64,000 nt of DNA from an uncultured Bacillota bacterium (GTDB taxonomy: Bacteria; Bacillota_I; Bacilli_A; RF39; UBA660). Shown one piece after another: positions 41,978 through 50,479 of the stretch. A program made the translations under genes and the position numbers. Under the pieces are notes generated by a model. That model was not told the DNA's origin and did no database searches. It saw only the letters and a program-made list of their open reading frames with translations. The stretch's first letter is position 1. Every line of letters begins with the position of its first letter. The stretch is taken from NCBI GenBank assembly GCA_958428295.1, contig CAUAFL010000001.1, positions 1-64,000 on the forward strand. The letters run 5' to 3'.

Positions 41978-42364
41978 ATGACAACTATGGAAATCAATCC
42001 TTTAGTATTAGCTTATTTGGGTGATAGTATTTATGAAGTATATATTCGTAAATTTTTAATTAGTCAATCAATCACCAAAGTCAAAGATTTACAAAAAACG
42101 GCTGTTTGTTATGTATCTGCAACGAAACAGGCGGTATTTTTAAATGATTTAATCACTAAAAATTTTTTTACAGTTTCTGAAATGGCACTTTTGAGACGAG
42201 CACGTAATACAAAGAGTCATAGTCATCCTAAAGGGTGTACGATGATAGAATATAAGCAAGCTACGGCATTGGAAGCTTTGATTGGTTATTTGACTCTTGA
42301 AGGGCAACATGAAAGGGTGGCAGAAATTATGAATGAAATTATTAAGCAGGAAGGGAAGAAGTAA
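41978..42364 (+). CDS. mrnC: Mini-ribonuclease 3
   Basis: A 128-residue RNase III-type catalytic domain without a double-stranded RNA-binding domain; it matures 23S rRNA in B. subtilis. The catalytic signature L-A-Y-L-G-D-S-I-Y-E-V is near residues 11-21, and E-A-L-I-G-Y-L near 105 carries the second metal-binding glutamate. Start ATG 41978 behind GGAGG. It lies 2 bp before rlmB, as in the conserved cysS-mrnC-rlmB order. Confidence 0.95.
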   Translation: MTTMEINPLVLAYLGDSIYEVYIRKFLISQSITKVKDLQKTAVCYVSATKQAVFLNDLITKNFFTVSEMALLRRARNTKSHSHPKGCTMIEYKQATALEALIGYLTLEGQHERVAEIMNEIIKQEGKK

Positions 42365-42366
42365 AG

Positions 42367-43071
42367 ATGAGAGTATATGGAAAAAATGTTGCTCAAGCTA
42401 TTTTTGAGAGACCAGTGCTATTTTCAAAATTGCAAAAAATTTATATTGTACCAGATTTTGAACGAAAAAATAAAAATTTCCTACCAGAAAAATTAAAAAA
42501 TTTGATACAAGTTATAGAAAAACGGGAAATGGATCGTTTGGCAGAAGGATTACATCAAGGTATAATGCTAGACATGGAGGATTATCATTATCATAATTTC
42601 TATGAATTATTAAGAAAAGAGCCTAACTTTATTGTCCTTTTAGATCATTTGGAGGATCCTCATAATCTAGGAGCTATTATCCGTACTTGTTCTGCTGCAG
42701 GAGTAGATGCCATTATCTTGCCCCATAACCGGCAGGTGGGTGTTTCTCCTACGGTGATGAAGACGAGTGCAGGGACCTTATTTGATGTGGCAATTTGTGA
42801 AGTTACGAATTTACGTAATACCATAGAAACCTTAAAAAAAGAGGGGTTTTGGATTGTCGGAAGTGCCATGGAAGGAACTTGCTATACTACCATTGATTAT
42901 CATGGTAAAATTGCGCTTGTCATTGGCAATGAGGGAAAGGGAATGGGTTCTTTAGTTCATAGCTGTTGTGATTATATTGCTAGTATTCCCATGGTGGGGA
43001 CTTTAGATAGTTTGAATGCTTCTGTTGCTGCGGGAATTTTAATTTATGAGGTAGTCCGAAATAGAAAGTAG
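42367..43071 (+). CDS. rlmB: 23S rRNA 2'-O-methyltransferase RlmB (TrmH/SpoU family)
   Basis: A 234-residue SPOUT methyltransferase targeting G2251 in E. coli. The three SpoU motifs are present: D-P-H-N-L-G-A-I-I-R-T near 97, L-V-I-G-N-E-G-K-G near 185, and I-P-M-V-G-T-L-D-S-L-N-A-S-V-A near 207. The N-terminal substrate-binding domain is short. Start ATG 42367, 2 bp after mrnC. B. subtilis has yacP next; here sigH follows after 5 bp. Confidence 0.94.
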   Translation: MRVYGKNVAQAIFERPVLFSKLQKIYIVPDFERKNKNFLPEKLKNLIQVIEKREMDRLAEGLHQGIMLDMEDYHYHNFYELLRKEPNFIVLLDHLEDPHNLGAIIRTCSAAGVDAIILPHNRQVGVSPTVMKTSAGTLFDVAICEVTNLRNTIETLKKEGFWIVGSAMEGTCYTTIDYHGKIALVIGNEGKGMGSLVHSCCDYIASIPMVGTLDSLNASVAAGILIYEVVRNRK

Positions 43072-43076
43072 GGATT

Positions 43077-43682
43077 ATGGGTTATAAAGATTTCAATGAC
43101 TACGAATTACTATATTATGTGGATTTAGAGGATGATGATGCCAAAGAAATATTATTAGTGAAGTACATGCCTTTAATTGTTAAGCAAGCAAAGTTATATA
43201 TAGAGTATTTGAAGCAGCGTGAAGTTCATGAAGTGAGTTTAGGGGATCTTATTATGATTGGACAAGAGGCTTTATTAGAGACAATTAGAAAATATGATGA
43301 ACGACGTAATGTTTTGTTTTATTCCTATTTTTTATTATGCTTGACAAGTAAATATCGTAGTTATAGTCGCAGTTTTTTTACTAAGAATAGGATGGTTTCT
43401 CTTTCTTATGACGAATTTTCTTATGAAGTAGAAGATAGTGCTTCTTTGATAGCTCCTACTGATTATCATGGTTTTGGTTTTGTTGAATTACAGCAAATTC
43501 TAAAACAGGAAGCAGCACAGTTTTCTACTATTGAACGGATGGTGTTAAAAATGAAAATGGCTGGTTATCGTCATAAGGAAATCGCTCAGTTATTAGCTTT
43601 GGATCTTCAAAAAGTAAATCGAATGGTTTATGTCACGCGTCATAAATTACGGAAAATTATGTTTGGTTCTGGTGAGATTTAA
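43077..43682 (+). CDS. sigH: RNA polymerase sigma factor SigH-like
   Basis: A 201-residue sigma-70 family factor. Region 2 is at about residues 18-95 (L-L-V-K-Y-M-P-L-I-V and a D-L-I-M-I-G-Q-E-A-L motif), and region 4 has the helix-turn-helix Y-R-H-K-E-I-A-Q-L-L near 170. Place in the cysS-mrnC-rlmB-sigH order supports sigma-H, the regulator of early sporulation and post-exponential genes. The sequence is divergent enough that another sporulation sigma cannot be excluded. Start ATG 43077. The downstream rpmG-secE-nusG of Bacillus are missing. Confidence 0.85.
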   Translation: MGYKDFNDYELLYYVDLEDDDAKEILLVKYMPLIVKQAKLYIEYLKQREVHEVSLGDLIMIGQEALLETIRKYDERRNVLFYSYFLLCLTSKYRSYSRSFFTKNRMVSLSYDEFSYEVEDSASLIAPTDYHGFGFVELQQILKQEAAQFSTIERMVLKMKMAGYRHKEIAQLLALDLQKVNRMVYVTRHKLRKIMFGSGEI

Positions 43683-43715
43683 AAATTTTAGGAAGGGTGA
43701 ATAGAAGTCTTTTTT

Positions 43716-43739
43716 AACTTGTGTGTTTCACAGGTTTTC
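43716..43739 (+). terminator. Possible sigH terminator
   Basis: AACTTGTG (43716-43723) / CACAGGTT (43729-43736), loop TGTTT, one G-T pair; only a short T-run. Confidence 0.6.
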
Positions 43740-43771
43740 ATTAAGCCACAGATGAATGTAAAAAATTATCA

Positions 43772-43800
43772 TTGAAAAAAATGTCTTTTTGAGATATGAT
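43772..43800 (+). promoter_or_regulatory. Promoter of the hypothetical gene at 43819
   Basis: TTGAAA (43772-43777), 17 bp, TATGAT (43795-43800). Because the -10 covers an upstream in-frame ATG (43789), translation must start at the later ATG at 43819. Confidence 0.75.
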
Positions 43801-43818
43801 GAAAATAGGGTGAGTGCG

Positions 43819-44451
43819 ATGGAAGAAACACTTGAAGAGTGGAAAGAAAAGTATCATTCCCAGGATGAAATGCAACAAACATTTTATCAAATGGATGAAA
43901 CGATGAAGTATATTCATCAAAATTCTTATCATATTACCAGTTTTCATCCATCTAAGATTACTTTGGGTAAGACGGAAAATGGTCAATCTTATGTTTCTTA
44001 TCATGAGTTGCAACCCTTTGGGAACAATCCCGTAGAAGAGATGAATCAAAATATTTATAATTTAGCGTATTTACAGGTAGGTATTTATTCTGATACCTTA
44101 CAATATTTGAAACCGGAATTTTTGAAAGAAGATTTCCAATCTTTTAAAGTTTTTCTTCCTGAAGAGGATAGTAGTTATTATGAGCGAGTATTGACACAGA
44201 AAGCGTATTTTTATTATAGCGATTATCGTAAGGCTAAGAATGAACAATTAATTGATAAACTTCACGAAGACTTGCCTCTAGGCAAGGGCACTAGTCGTAG
44301 TCTAGCAAAGAAAACAGCTGCTGGAAAATTATATAACTTTGAGGATGATAATCATATAGCAGCTTTTGTGCAACACTATCTATTACCGTTTATCATTTTA
44401 TCTTTAAGTTTATTAATTCCTTTGTTTGCTTGGTTTATAGCCCTTTCATAA
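43819..44451 (+). CDS. Hypothetical protein with C-terminal membrane anchor
   Basis: A 210-residue protein, mostly hydrophilic and acidic, with one hydrophobic segment at the very C-terminus (about 188-208), so it is probably tail-anchored with the bulk in the cytoplasm. It is rich in Y, E, Q and K. I see no known motif. The start ATG 43819 follows AGGGTGAG and lies 19 bp after a good -10. Monocistronic, between sigH and uvrA. Unknown function. Confidence 0.78.
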   Translation: MEETLEEWKEKYHSQDEMQQTFYQMDETMKYIHQNSYHITSFHPSKITLGKTENGQSYVSYHELQPFGNNPVEEMNQNIYNLAYLQVGIYSDTLQYLKPEFLKEDFQSFKVFLPEEDSSYYERVLTQKAYFYYSDYRKAKNEQLIDKLHEDLPLGKGTSRSLAKKTAAGKLYNFEDDNHIAAFVQHYLLPFIILSLSLLIPLFAWFIALS

Positions 44452-44475
44452 ACTTCTTTTTGAGAAGTTTTTTTG
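44451..44475 (+). terminator. Terminator of hypothetical gene
   Basis: AACTTCT (44451-44457) / AGAAGTT (44463-44469), loop TTTTG, then T-run. It overlaps the stop codon. Confidence 0.85.
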
Positions 44476-44487
44476 TCGAAAAAACGT

Positions 44488-44516
44488 TTGACTAGTACTT
44501 TTGTTTGTGATATAGT
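44488..44516 (+). promoter_or_regulatory. Upstream uvrA-region promoter
   Basis: TTGACT (44488-44493), 17 bp, TATAGT (44511-44516), a near-consensus sigma-A promoter. It would start at about 44523, directly before a terminator-like hairpin. A second -10 TATACT (44563-44568) lies closer to uvrA. Confidence 0.75.
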
Positions 44517-44525
44517 AAGAACGAG

Positions 44526-44553
44526 AAATAGAGTTCATCGTTCTATTTTTTTT
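44526..44553 (+). terminator. Terminator-like hairpin in the uvrA leader
   Basis: AAATAGA (44526-44532) / TCTATTT (44542-44548) then T-run to 44553. An alternative stem is AGAACGA (44518-44524) / TCGTTCT (44538-44544). Placed between a strong promoter and uvrA, it suggests attenuation or a very short transcript. Confidence 0.6.
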
Positions 44554-44597
44554 AAAATGTGGTATACTAAGAAACAGAAATTTGAGGAAGTGGTATT

Positions 44598-47411
44598 GTG
44601 GATAAAATTATTGTGAAAGGTGCAAGAGAAAACAACCTAAAAAACATTGATATTGAGTTACCAAAGAATAAACTGATTGTTATGACTGGTGTTAGTGGCA
44701 GTGGAAAGAGTAGTTTGGCTTTTGATACAATCTATGCAGAAGGGCAACGACGATATGTAGAAAGTCTGTCTGCTTACGCACGGCAGTTTTTAGGTGGTAG
44801 TGAAAAGCCAGAAGTTGATTCTATTGAAGGATTGAGTCCAGCGATTAGTATTGATCAGAAGACAACTAGCAAAAATCCCCGAAGTACTGTGGGTACAGTG
44901 ACGGAGATTTATGATTATTTACGACTTTTATATGCGCGGATAGGGATCCCTTATTGTCCTATTCATCATATTCCAATTACGAATCAAAGTATTGAAGAGA
45001 TGGCTAATAAGCTATTAGAATATTCCGTAGGAACAAAAATGGTGATTATGGCGCCGGCAGTACATGGTGAAAAGGGTACCCATAAAGAATTATTAGCAGA
45101 GTTACAAAAAGAAGGCTATGTGCGAGTTCGTGTTAATGGTCAAATGTATGATTTAAATGATGAAATTTTGCTAGAAAAAAATAAGAAGGACAATATTGAT
45201 GTAGTGATTGATCGCATTGTTTTGAAGGAAGATAGTCGTAGTCGGTTAACAGAATCATTGGAAGCTGCTACTAAATTAGGGCATGGTAAAGTAGTCATTG
45301 ATATATTAGGAGAAAAGGAGATAATTTTCTCTGAGGATTTTGCTTGTCCTTATTGTGATTTTTCTTTACCGGAGTTAGAACCTAGAATTTTTAGTTTCAA
45401 TGCACCATATGGAGCTTGTCCTGATTGTAAAGGATTAGGGATTAAGCTTCAAATTGATCCTGATTTAGTCATTCCTAATCCTGATCTTAGCTTGCAAGAA
45501 GGTTGTATAGTAACTTTGGGAGATGATCAAGAGGGAATTTATTTTAAGAAGTTAGAATGTGTTTGTAAACATTATAAAATCAGTATGAAAAAGCCTTTTA
45601 AAAAATTAACGGCCCAAGAGAAGGATTTGATTTTATATGGTAGTGATGAACTAGTTCATTTTAATTATCAATCAAAAAGTGGGAATGTCTTTAATCAAAC
45701 AGAGTATTATGAAGGGATTATTCGTAATTTGGAACGTCGTTATATGGAAACGACCAGTGCTTGGATTCGAGAATGGTTAGAAAAGTTTATGGTTGAACAT
45801 ACTTGCGAGACTTGTGCGGGGGCTAGATTGCAGGATAAGGTGTTAGCTGTTTTCGTTGGTAATAAAAATATTTATGAGATCACTTGCATGAGTATTAAAG
45901 AATTACTGCCATTTTTCAATTCTTTAGTATTGACTAAAGAACAAATGCAGATTGCCGATTTAATATTAAAAGAAATTAAATCACGTTTGTTGTTTTTAAA
46001 AAATGTTGGTTTAGAGTATTTGACACTGGCTCGTAGTGCGGGTACTTTATCAGGTGGTGAGGCTCAACGTATTCGTTTAGCGACACAAATTGGTTCTCGT
46101 TTAACAGGAGTTTTATATGTTCTTGATGAACCTAGTATTGGACTACACCAGCGGGATAATGATCGTTTAATTCATTCATTATTAGAGATGCGTGATTTAG
46201 GAAATACATTAATTGTCGTTGAGCATGATACGGATACGATGCGTGCTGCTGATTATTTGGTAGACGTTGGTCCAAGAGCTGGTGATGCTGGGGGAGAAAT
46301 TGTGGCAGAAGGAACACCTCAGGAGGTAATGGAAAATCCGGCTAGTTTAACAGGACGTTATTTAAGTGGTAAAGAGTGTATTGATATCCCTAAAATTAGA
46401 AGAAAAGGCAGTGGTAAATTTCTTACTATTCAAAAAGCAGCGGCAAATAATTTGCAAAATATTAGTGTTAAAATTCCGTTAGGAACCTTTACTTGTGTAA
46501 CGGGTGTTAGTGGCAGTGGAAAGAGTAGTTTAATTAACGAAATTTTGGTAAAGGCAGTTGCCAATTTCTTATATCGCAGTAAAGATAAACCTGGAAAGTA
46601 TCACAAAATTTTAGGGTTAGAACATATAGATAAACTAGTAGCTATCTCTCAAAATCCAATTGGTAGGACTCCTCGTAGTAATCCAGCTACTTACACTGGT
46701 GTCTTTGATGATATTCGCGATTTGTTTACAAATACGAAAGAAGCGAAAATGTTTGGTTATGAGAAAAATCGTTTTTCTTTTAATGTTAAAGGTGGTCGTT
46801 GTGAAGCGTGTCGGGGGGATGGTGTTAAGAAAATTGAAATGCACTTTTTGCCAGACGTTTATGTGCCTTGTGAAGTTTGTCATGGAACAAGATATAATCA
46901 AGAAACTTTGAATATATATTATAAAGGCAAGAATATTGCTGATGTATTAGATATGCGTGTCAGTGAAGCATTCACTTTTTTTGAGAATGTGCCCAAGATA
47001 AAAAATAAATTGCAAGTACTAGAAGAGGTAGGACTTGGATATATTAAATTAGGACAAAGTGCTCCTACTTTATCAGGTGGTGAGGCGGAAAGGGTAAAAT
47101 TAGCGAAAGAGTTGCAGAAGAGAGCGACAGGAAAGACTTTGTTTGTCTTAGATGAGCCCACTACTGGTCTTCATACAGATGATATTAAGCGTTTACTTGC
47201 AATTTTGCAGAAAATAGTAGATAATAAAGATACAGTCATTGTTATTGAACATAACTTAGATATGATAAAGTGTGCTGATTATCTTATTGATTTGGGTCCT
47301 GAAGGTGGCGATGGAGGCGGAATGATCGTTGCTACTGGTACCCCAGAAGAAGTGTGTGAGGTAACTGCGTCTTATACTGGCCAGTTTTTGAAAAAAGAAT
47401 TAAGGAGATGA
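44598..47411 (+). CDS. uvrA: Excinuclease ABC subunit A
   Basis: Damage sensor of nucleotide excision repair. This is a double ABC ATPase: Walker A G-V-S-G-S-G-K-S near 31 and again near 636, and two ABC signatures (L-S-G-G-E-A-Q-R and L-S-G-G-E-A-E-R). Zinc modules include C-P-Y-C-D-F near 252 and C-E-A-C-R-G-D near 735. The length (937 residues) is standard. The start is GTG 44598 behind GAGGAAG. uvrB is not next to it. It is followed 4 bp later by a YvlD-like gene, as in the yvl-hprK-lgt region of B. subtilis. Confidence 0.98.
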   Translation: MDKIIVKGARENNLKNIDIELPKNKLIVMTGVSGSGKSSLAFDTIYAEGQRRYVESLSAYARQFLGGSEKPEVDSIEGLSPAISIDQKTTSKNPRSTVGTVTEIYDYLRLLYARIGIPYCPIHHIPITNQSIEEMANKLLEYSVGTKMVIMAPAVHGEKGTHKELLAELQKEGYVRVRVNGQMYDLNDEILLEKNKKDNIDVVIDRIVLKEDSRSRLTESLEAATKLGHGKVVIDILGEKEIIFSEDFACPYCDFSLPELEPRIFSFNAPYGACPDCKGLGIKLQIDPDLVIPNPDLSLQEGCIVTLGDDQEGIYFKKLECVCKHYKISMKKPFKKLTAQEKDLILYGSDELVHFNYQSKSGNVFNQTEYYEGIIRNLERRYMETTSAWIREWLEKFMVEHTCETCAGARLQDKVLAVFVGNKNIYEITCMSIKELLPFFNSLVLTKEQMQIADLILKEIKSRLLFLKNVGLEYLTLARSAGTLSGGEAQRIRLATQIGSRLTGVLYVLDEPSIGLHQRDNDRLIHSLLEMRDLGNTLIVVEHDTDTMRAADYLVDVGPRAGDAGGEIVAEGTPQEVMENPASLTGRYLSGKECIDIPKIRRKGSGKFLTIQKAAANNLQNISVKIPLGTFTCVTGVSGSGKSSLINEILVKAVANFLYRSKDKPGKYHKILGLEHIDKLVAISQNPIGRTPRSNPATYTGVFDDIRDLFTNTKEAKMFGYEKNRFSFNVKGGRCEACRGDGVKKIEMHFLPDVYVPCEVCHGTRYNQETLNIYYKGKNIADVLDMRVSEAFTFFENVPKIKNKLQVLEEVGLGYIKLGQSAPTLSGGEAERVKLAKELQKRATGKTLFVLDEPTTGLHTDDIKRLLAILQKIVDNKDTVIVIEHNLDMIKCADYLIDLGPEGGDGGGMIVATGTPEEVCEVTASYTGQFLKKELRR

Positions 47412-47415
47412 GGAT

Positions 47416-47844
47416 ATGAAAGTTGTTGTCTCAAGCAGGGGAAAAGAGCGCTTAAATCGACTTTTGGAATGGTTTTTGTATTTTATTGGTTACTTAATTG
47501 TCTTTTATGTAGTATCTAAAATGTTTCACTCTTTTTATTTAGATCGTGAACATCCCTTCTTTTATTGCTTGTTGGCAACCTTTATCCTGTATGTATTAAA
47601 TAAGACCGTTAAACCCTTATTAGTGTCCTTGACTATTCCCATTACGGGACTTACCTTAGGCTTATTTTATCCTTTTATTAATTTGTTTGTCTTAAAATTA
47701 ACAGATTGGATTTTAGGAAGCCATTTTAATTTATTAGATATTTGGGTTGCGTTAGTAATTTCTCTTTTAATTTCAGTGATGAATTTTTTAATGGAGGGGC
47801 TTGTTGTCAAACCTATTATTAGGAGAGTACAAAATCATGGATAG
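47416..47844 (+). CDS. YvlD-like phage-holin-4 superfamily membrane protein
   Basis: A 142-residue membrane protein with four hydrophobic segments (about 17-38, 48-66, 70-95 and 105-130). Resembles the mycobacterial four-helix holin superfamily that includes YvlD: the T-V-K-P-L-L-V-x-L-T-I-P-I-T-x-L-T-L-G-L-F family core is clear near 62-83. In B. subtilis yvlD precedes hprK-lgt. Here it overlaps lgt by 8 bp and hprK is absent. ATG 47416 follows GAGATGAGG. Function not established; cell-envelope stress is suggested for YvlD. Confidence 0.83.
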   Translation: MKVVVSSRGKERLNRLLEWFLYFIGYLIVFYVVSKMFHSFYLDREHPFFYCLLATFILYVLNKTVKPLLVSLTIPITGLTLGLFYPFINLFVLKLTDWILGSHFNLLDIWVALVISLLISVMNFLMEGLVVKPIIRRVQNHG

Positions 47845-48649
47845 GGTCGCATTTGATTTAGGATTTATCCAAATTTACTGGTATTCTCTTTTTATTTTTT
47901 TAGGTGTCATAGCAGGTAGTTTAGTGATTTATCAAGAGGCTAAGAAACAGTCTTTGGCTCTTGATGACTTTGTTGATTTAGTATTTTATACGGTAATTGT
48001 AGCGATTATTGGAGCGCGTTTGTATTATGTTGCCTTTAATTTAACCTATTATTTACAAAATCCTGTCGAAATTTTTGAAGTTTGGCATGGTGGTTTGGCC
48101 ATTCATGGGGCCATTTTAGCGGGATGCTTATTTTTGTGGTTTTATACGAAGAAGAAGCATTTAAATCTTGGAAAATTATTAGACATATTAGTAGTAGGAT
48201 TGATTTTGGGTCAGGTAATTGGTCGCTGGGGTAACTTTTTTAATAGGGAAGCCTTTGGTGCTATTACAACGAAAGCAGCTTTAGTACGACAAGGATTACC
48301 GGACTTTATTATTCAGGGAATGTATGTAAATGGTGCTTATCATCAACCTACTTTTTTATATGAATCTTTTTTCAATTTCCTTGGTTTTTTTGTTCTAATT
48401 GGAGTAAGACGTTATCGTTACTTAAAGGTTTTGCAGCTAACGGGTGTGTATTTAATGTGGTATTCGAGTATACGTTTTGTGGTTGAAGGGTTACGCTTAG
48501 ATAGTTTAATGTTAGGACCTATTCGTATTGCCCAACTTGTCTCCCTTCTTTTATTTATTCTGGGAGTTTACTTGGTTTTTATTCGTCATTTAAAACAGCC
48601 TAAATTAGCTAATTTATATGCAAAGGAGAGTCTATATGAAAGAGTATAA
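47837..48649 (+). CDS. lgt: Prolipoprotein diacylglyceryl transferase
   Basis: First enzyme of lipoprotein maturation. This is a seven-helix membrane protein with the Lgt signature G-R-W-G-N-F-F-N-R-E-A-F-G near residues 128-140 and H-G-G-L near 90 (W-H-G-G-L-A-I-H-G). ATG 47837 follows AGGAGAG (47821-47827), giving 270 residues; a longer TTG start overlaps the previous gene and has no ribosome site. It overlaps trxB by 14 bp. A lipobox-bearing GH3 protein is encoded 3 kb downstream. Confidence 0.95.
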   Translation: MDRVAFDLGFIQIYWYSLFIFLGVIAGSLVIYQEAKKQSLALDDFVDLVFYTVIVAIIGARLYYVAFNLTYYLQNPVEIFEVWHGGLAIHGAILAGCLFLWFYTKKKHLNLGKLLDILVVGLILGQVIGRWGNFFNREAFGAITTKAALVRQGLPDFIIQGMYVNGAYHQPTFLYESFFNFLGFFVLIGVRRYRYLKVLQLTGVYLMWYSSIRFVVEGLRLDSLMLGPIRIAQLVSLLLFILGVYLVFIRHLKQPKLANLYAKESLYERV

Positions 48650-49532
48650 GGTAGTCATTATTGGTGCAGGTGTAGCTGGCCTAACGGCGGCAATTTATTT
48701 GAAAAGAGCGGGTATCTCTTGTTGTATTTTGGAAGGAAGAATACCGGGGGGTCAAATTATTGATAATGGAACGATTGAGAATTATCCTGGTTTTTCTAAA
48801 ATAAGTGGTAGTGATTTGACTCTTGCCATTTTAAAACAGATTAAATCTTTAGAAGTACCTATATTTTATCAAGAGGTTAGTTCCATTTCACTTACAAAGA
48901 CTTGTAAAAAGGTCCTGACACCTAAAAATGTTTTTTCTTGTCAAAATGTGATTATGGCGACAGGACGATCTCCTCGTAAATTAGCATTAGCTAATGAGGA
49001 TAAGTTATTAGGAAAGGGACTTAGCTATTGTGCTATTTGTGATGGAAGTCTTTATAAAGATCAAGAAGTTTTAATAGTAGGTGGAGGCGATAGTGCTTTT
49101 GAGGCGGCGTCTTATCTTAGCAATTTGGCCTCTTCTGTGACACTTATTCATCGACGGCAAGAATATCGGGCTAGTCAGTATTTGCAGGATAAAGTTAAGT
49201 CTCTTTCGAATGTTACCTATGTAACTGCCCAAGTTGTTGAGTTATTAGTAACAGATGGTATTTTTAGTGGAGTAGTATTAGATAATGGGCAAAGGATTGT
49301 GGCCAAGGCTTTGTTTATCTATGTAGGGCAGTTGCCTAATACGGCGTTAGTAGCACCTTTTTCTATCACTGATGCTGCTGGTTATATTTCAGTGGATGAT
49401 ACATTTGCTACTAAAATAGAAGGTTTGTATGCAATTGGAGATTGTGTAGCCAAGTCTACTTATCAAATTATTACGGCGATGGCGGATGCGGCAGTCTGTG
49501 CATTAACAATCAGTAGGAGGGGAAATGAATAA
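48636..49532 (+). CDS. trxB: Thioredoxin reductase family flavoprotein
   Basis: A two-domain FAD/NADPH oxidoreductase: N-terminal G-A-G-V-A-G-L near 11, redox cysteines C-A-I-C-D near 131-135, NADPH site G-G-G-D-S-A near 150 and C-terminal G-D-C. The length of 298 residues is a bit short. ATG 48636 is preceded by AGGAGAG. In Bacillus trxB lies just before the yvcI-rapZ-yvcK-whiA group; here it overlaps yvcK by 8 bp, with yvcI and rapZ absent. Confidence 0.93.
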   Translation: MKEYKVVIIGAGVAGLTAAIYLKRAGISCCILEGRIPGGQIIDNGTIENYPGFSKISGSDLTLAILKQIKSLEVPIFYQEVSSISLTKTCKKVLTPKNVFSCQNVIMATGRSPRKLALANEDKLLGKGLSYCAICDGSLYKDQEVLIVGGGDSAFEAASYLSNLASSVTLIHRRQEYRASQYLQDKVKSLSNVTYVTAQVVELLVTDGIFSGVVLDNGQRIVAKALFIYVGQLPNTALVAPFSITDAAGYISVDDTFATKIEGLYAIGDCVAKSTYQIITAMADAAVCALTISRRGNE

Positions 49533-50475
49533 GAAAGTACTAGTCTTTGGGGGTGGAACAGGTCTTTCTTATTTATTGAAGGGATTGAAAGACTTTCCAT
49601 TAGATATTACAGCTGTTATTACTGTCTCTGACAATGGGCAAAGTACTGGAAAGTTACGAGAAGAATTTCATGTTCCTGCTGTGGGCGATGTTAGAAAGGT
49701 CTTAACTAGTTTGTCTCCAATAAATCAAAAGTTGAAGCAGATGTTAGAATACCGTTTCCAAACTAGTAGTGATTTGAATGGTCATGCGTTAGGAAATCTG
49801 ATGTTAATTTCACTGTTAAATATTACCGGCAGTTTTAGAACTTCAATTTGTGAGTTGAGTAAACTACTGAATATATCGGCTAAGGTTTTACCACTATCTG
49901 AAGATCCTTCTATTACTTTGATGGCTGAAAGTACGGATGGGGTCGTCATTGAAGGAGAAGAGAACATTACTAAAAGTCATCATAAAATTAAAAGAATGTA
50001 CTATAAAGAAGAGCCTCAGGTGTTATTAGAAGTGTTACAAGCGATACGAGAAGCTGATTTAATTCTGTTGAGTATGGGTAGTATTTATACCTCTATTTTA
50101 CCTCATTTATTAGCAAAACAGGTGATTGTGGAGTTAGATAAAACGAAAGCGCCGTTATTATATCTTTGCAATATTGTAACGCAGCCAGGAGAGACGGATG
50201 ATTTTGCTGTTAGTGATCATGTGCAGTTATTAAATTCCTATCTAGGTATTCATAAATTAGATGCTGTCATTGCTTCCAATTCTCATATCTCCGAGGAAAT
50301 GGTCCAAAAATATGCCACAGAGGAGCAAAAAGACCCGGTTAAAATCGATTATCCGGTGTTAGCAAAAAGTGATGTTGAATTAATTGAGGCAGATTTATTG
50401 ACGGTTTCTGATCAAACCCTGAAGCATCATAGTCAGAAGTTAAGTGCCTTAATTTTTTCTTATTTAATGAGGTGA
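49525..50475 (+). CDS. yvcK: YvcK family protein (gluconeogenesis factor)
   Basis: YvcK (CofD-like fold) binds UDP-GlcNAc in Bacillus and Mycobacterium relatives and is needed for cell shape and wall synthesis on gluconeogenic carbon. The signature V-F-G-G-G-T-G-L-S near 7-15 and T-V-S-D-N-G-Q-S-T-G near 34-43 are present. Usual length, 316 residues. It precedes whiA by 5 bp; rapZ and crh, which border them in Bacillus, are missing, hinting at simplified carbon regulation. ATG 49525, with GTAGGAGG inside trxB. Confidence 0.92.
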   Translation: MNKKVLVFGGGTGLSYLLKGLKDFPLDITAVITVSDNGQSTGKLREEFHVPAVGDVRKVLTSLSPINQKLKQMLEYRFQTSSDLNGHALGNLMLISLLNITGSFRTSICELSKLLNISAKVLPLSEDPSITLMAESTDGVVIEGEENITKSHHKIKRMYYKEEPQVLLEVLQAIREADLILLSMGSIYTSILPHLLAKQVIVELDKTKAPLLYLCNIVTQPGETDDFAVSDHVQLLNSYLGIHKLDAVIASNSHISEEMVQKYATEEQKDPVKIDYPVLAKSDVELIEADLLTVSDQTLKHHSQKLSALIFSYLMR

Positions 50476-50479
50476 TAGG

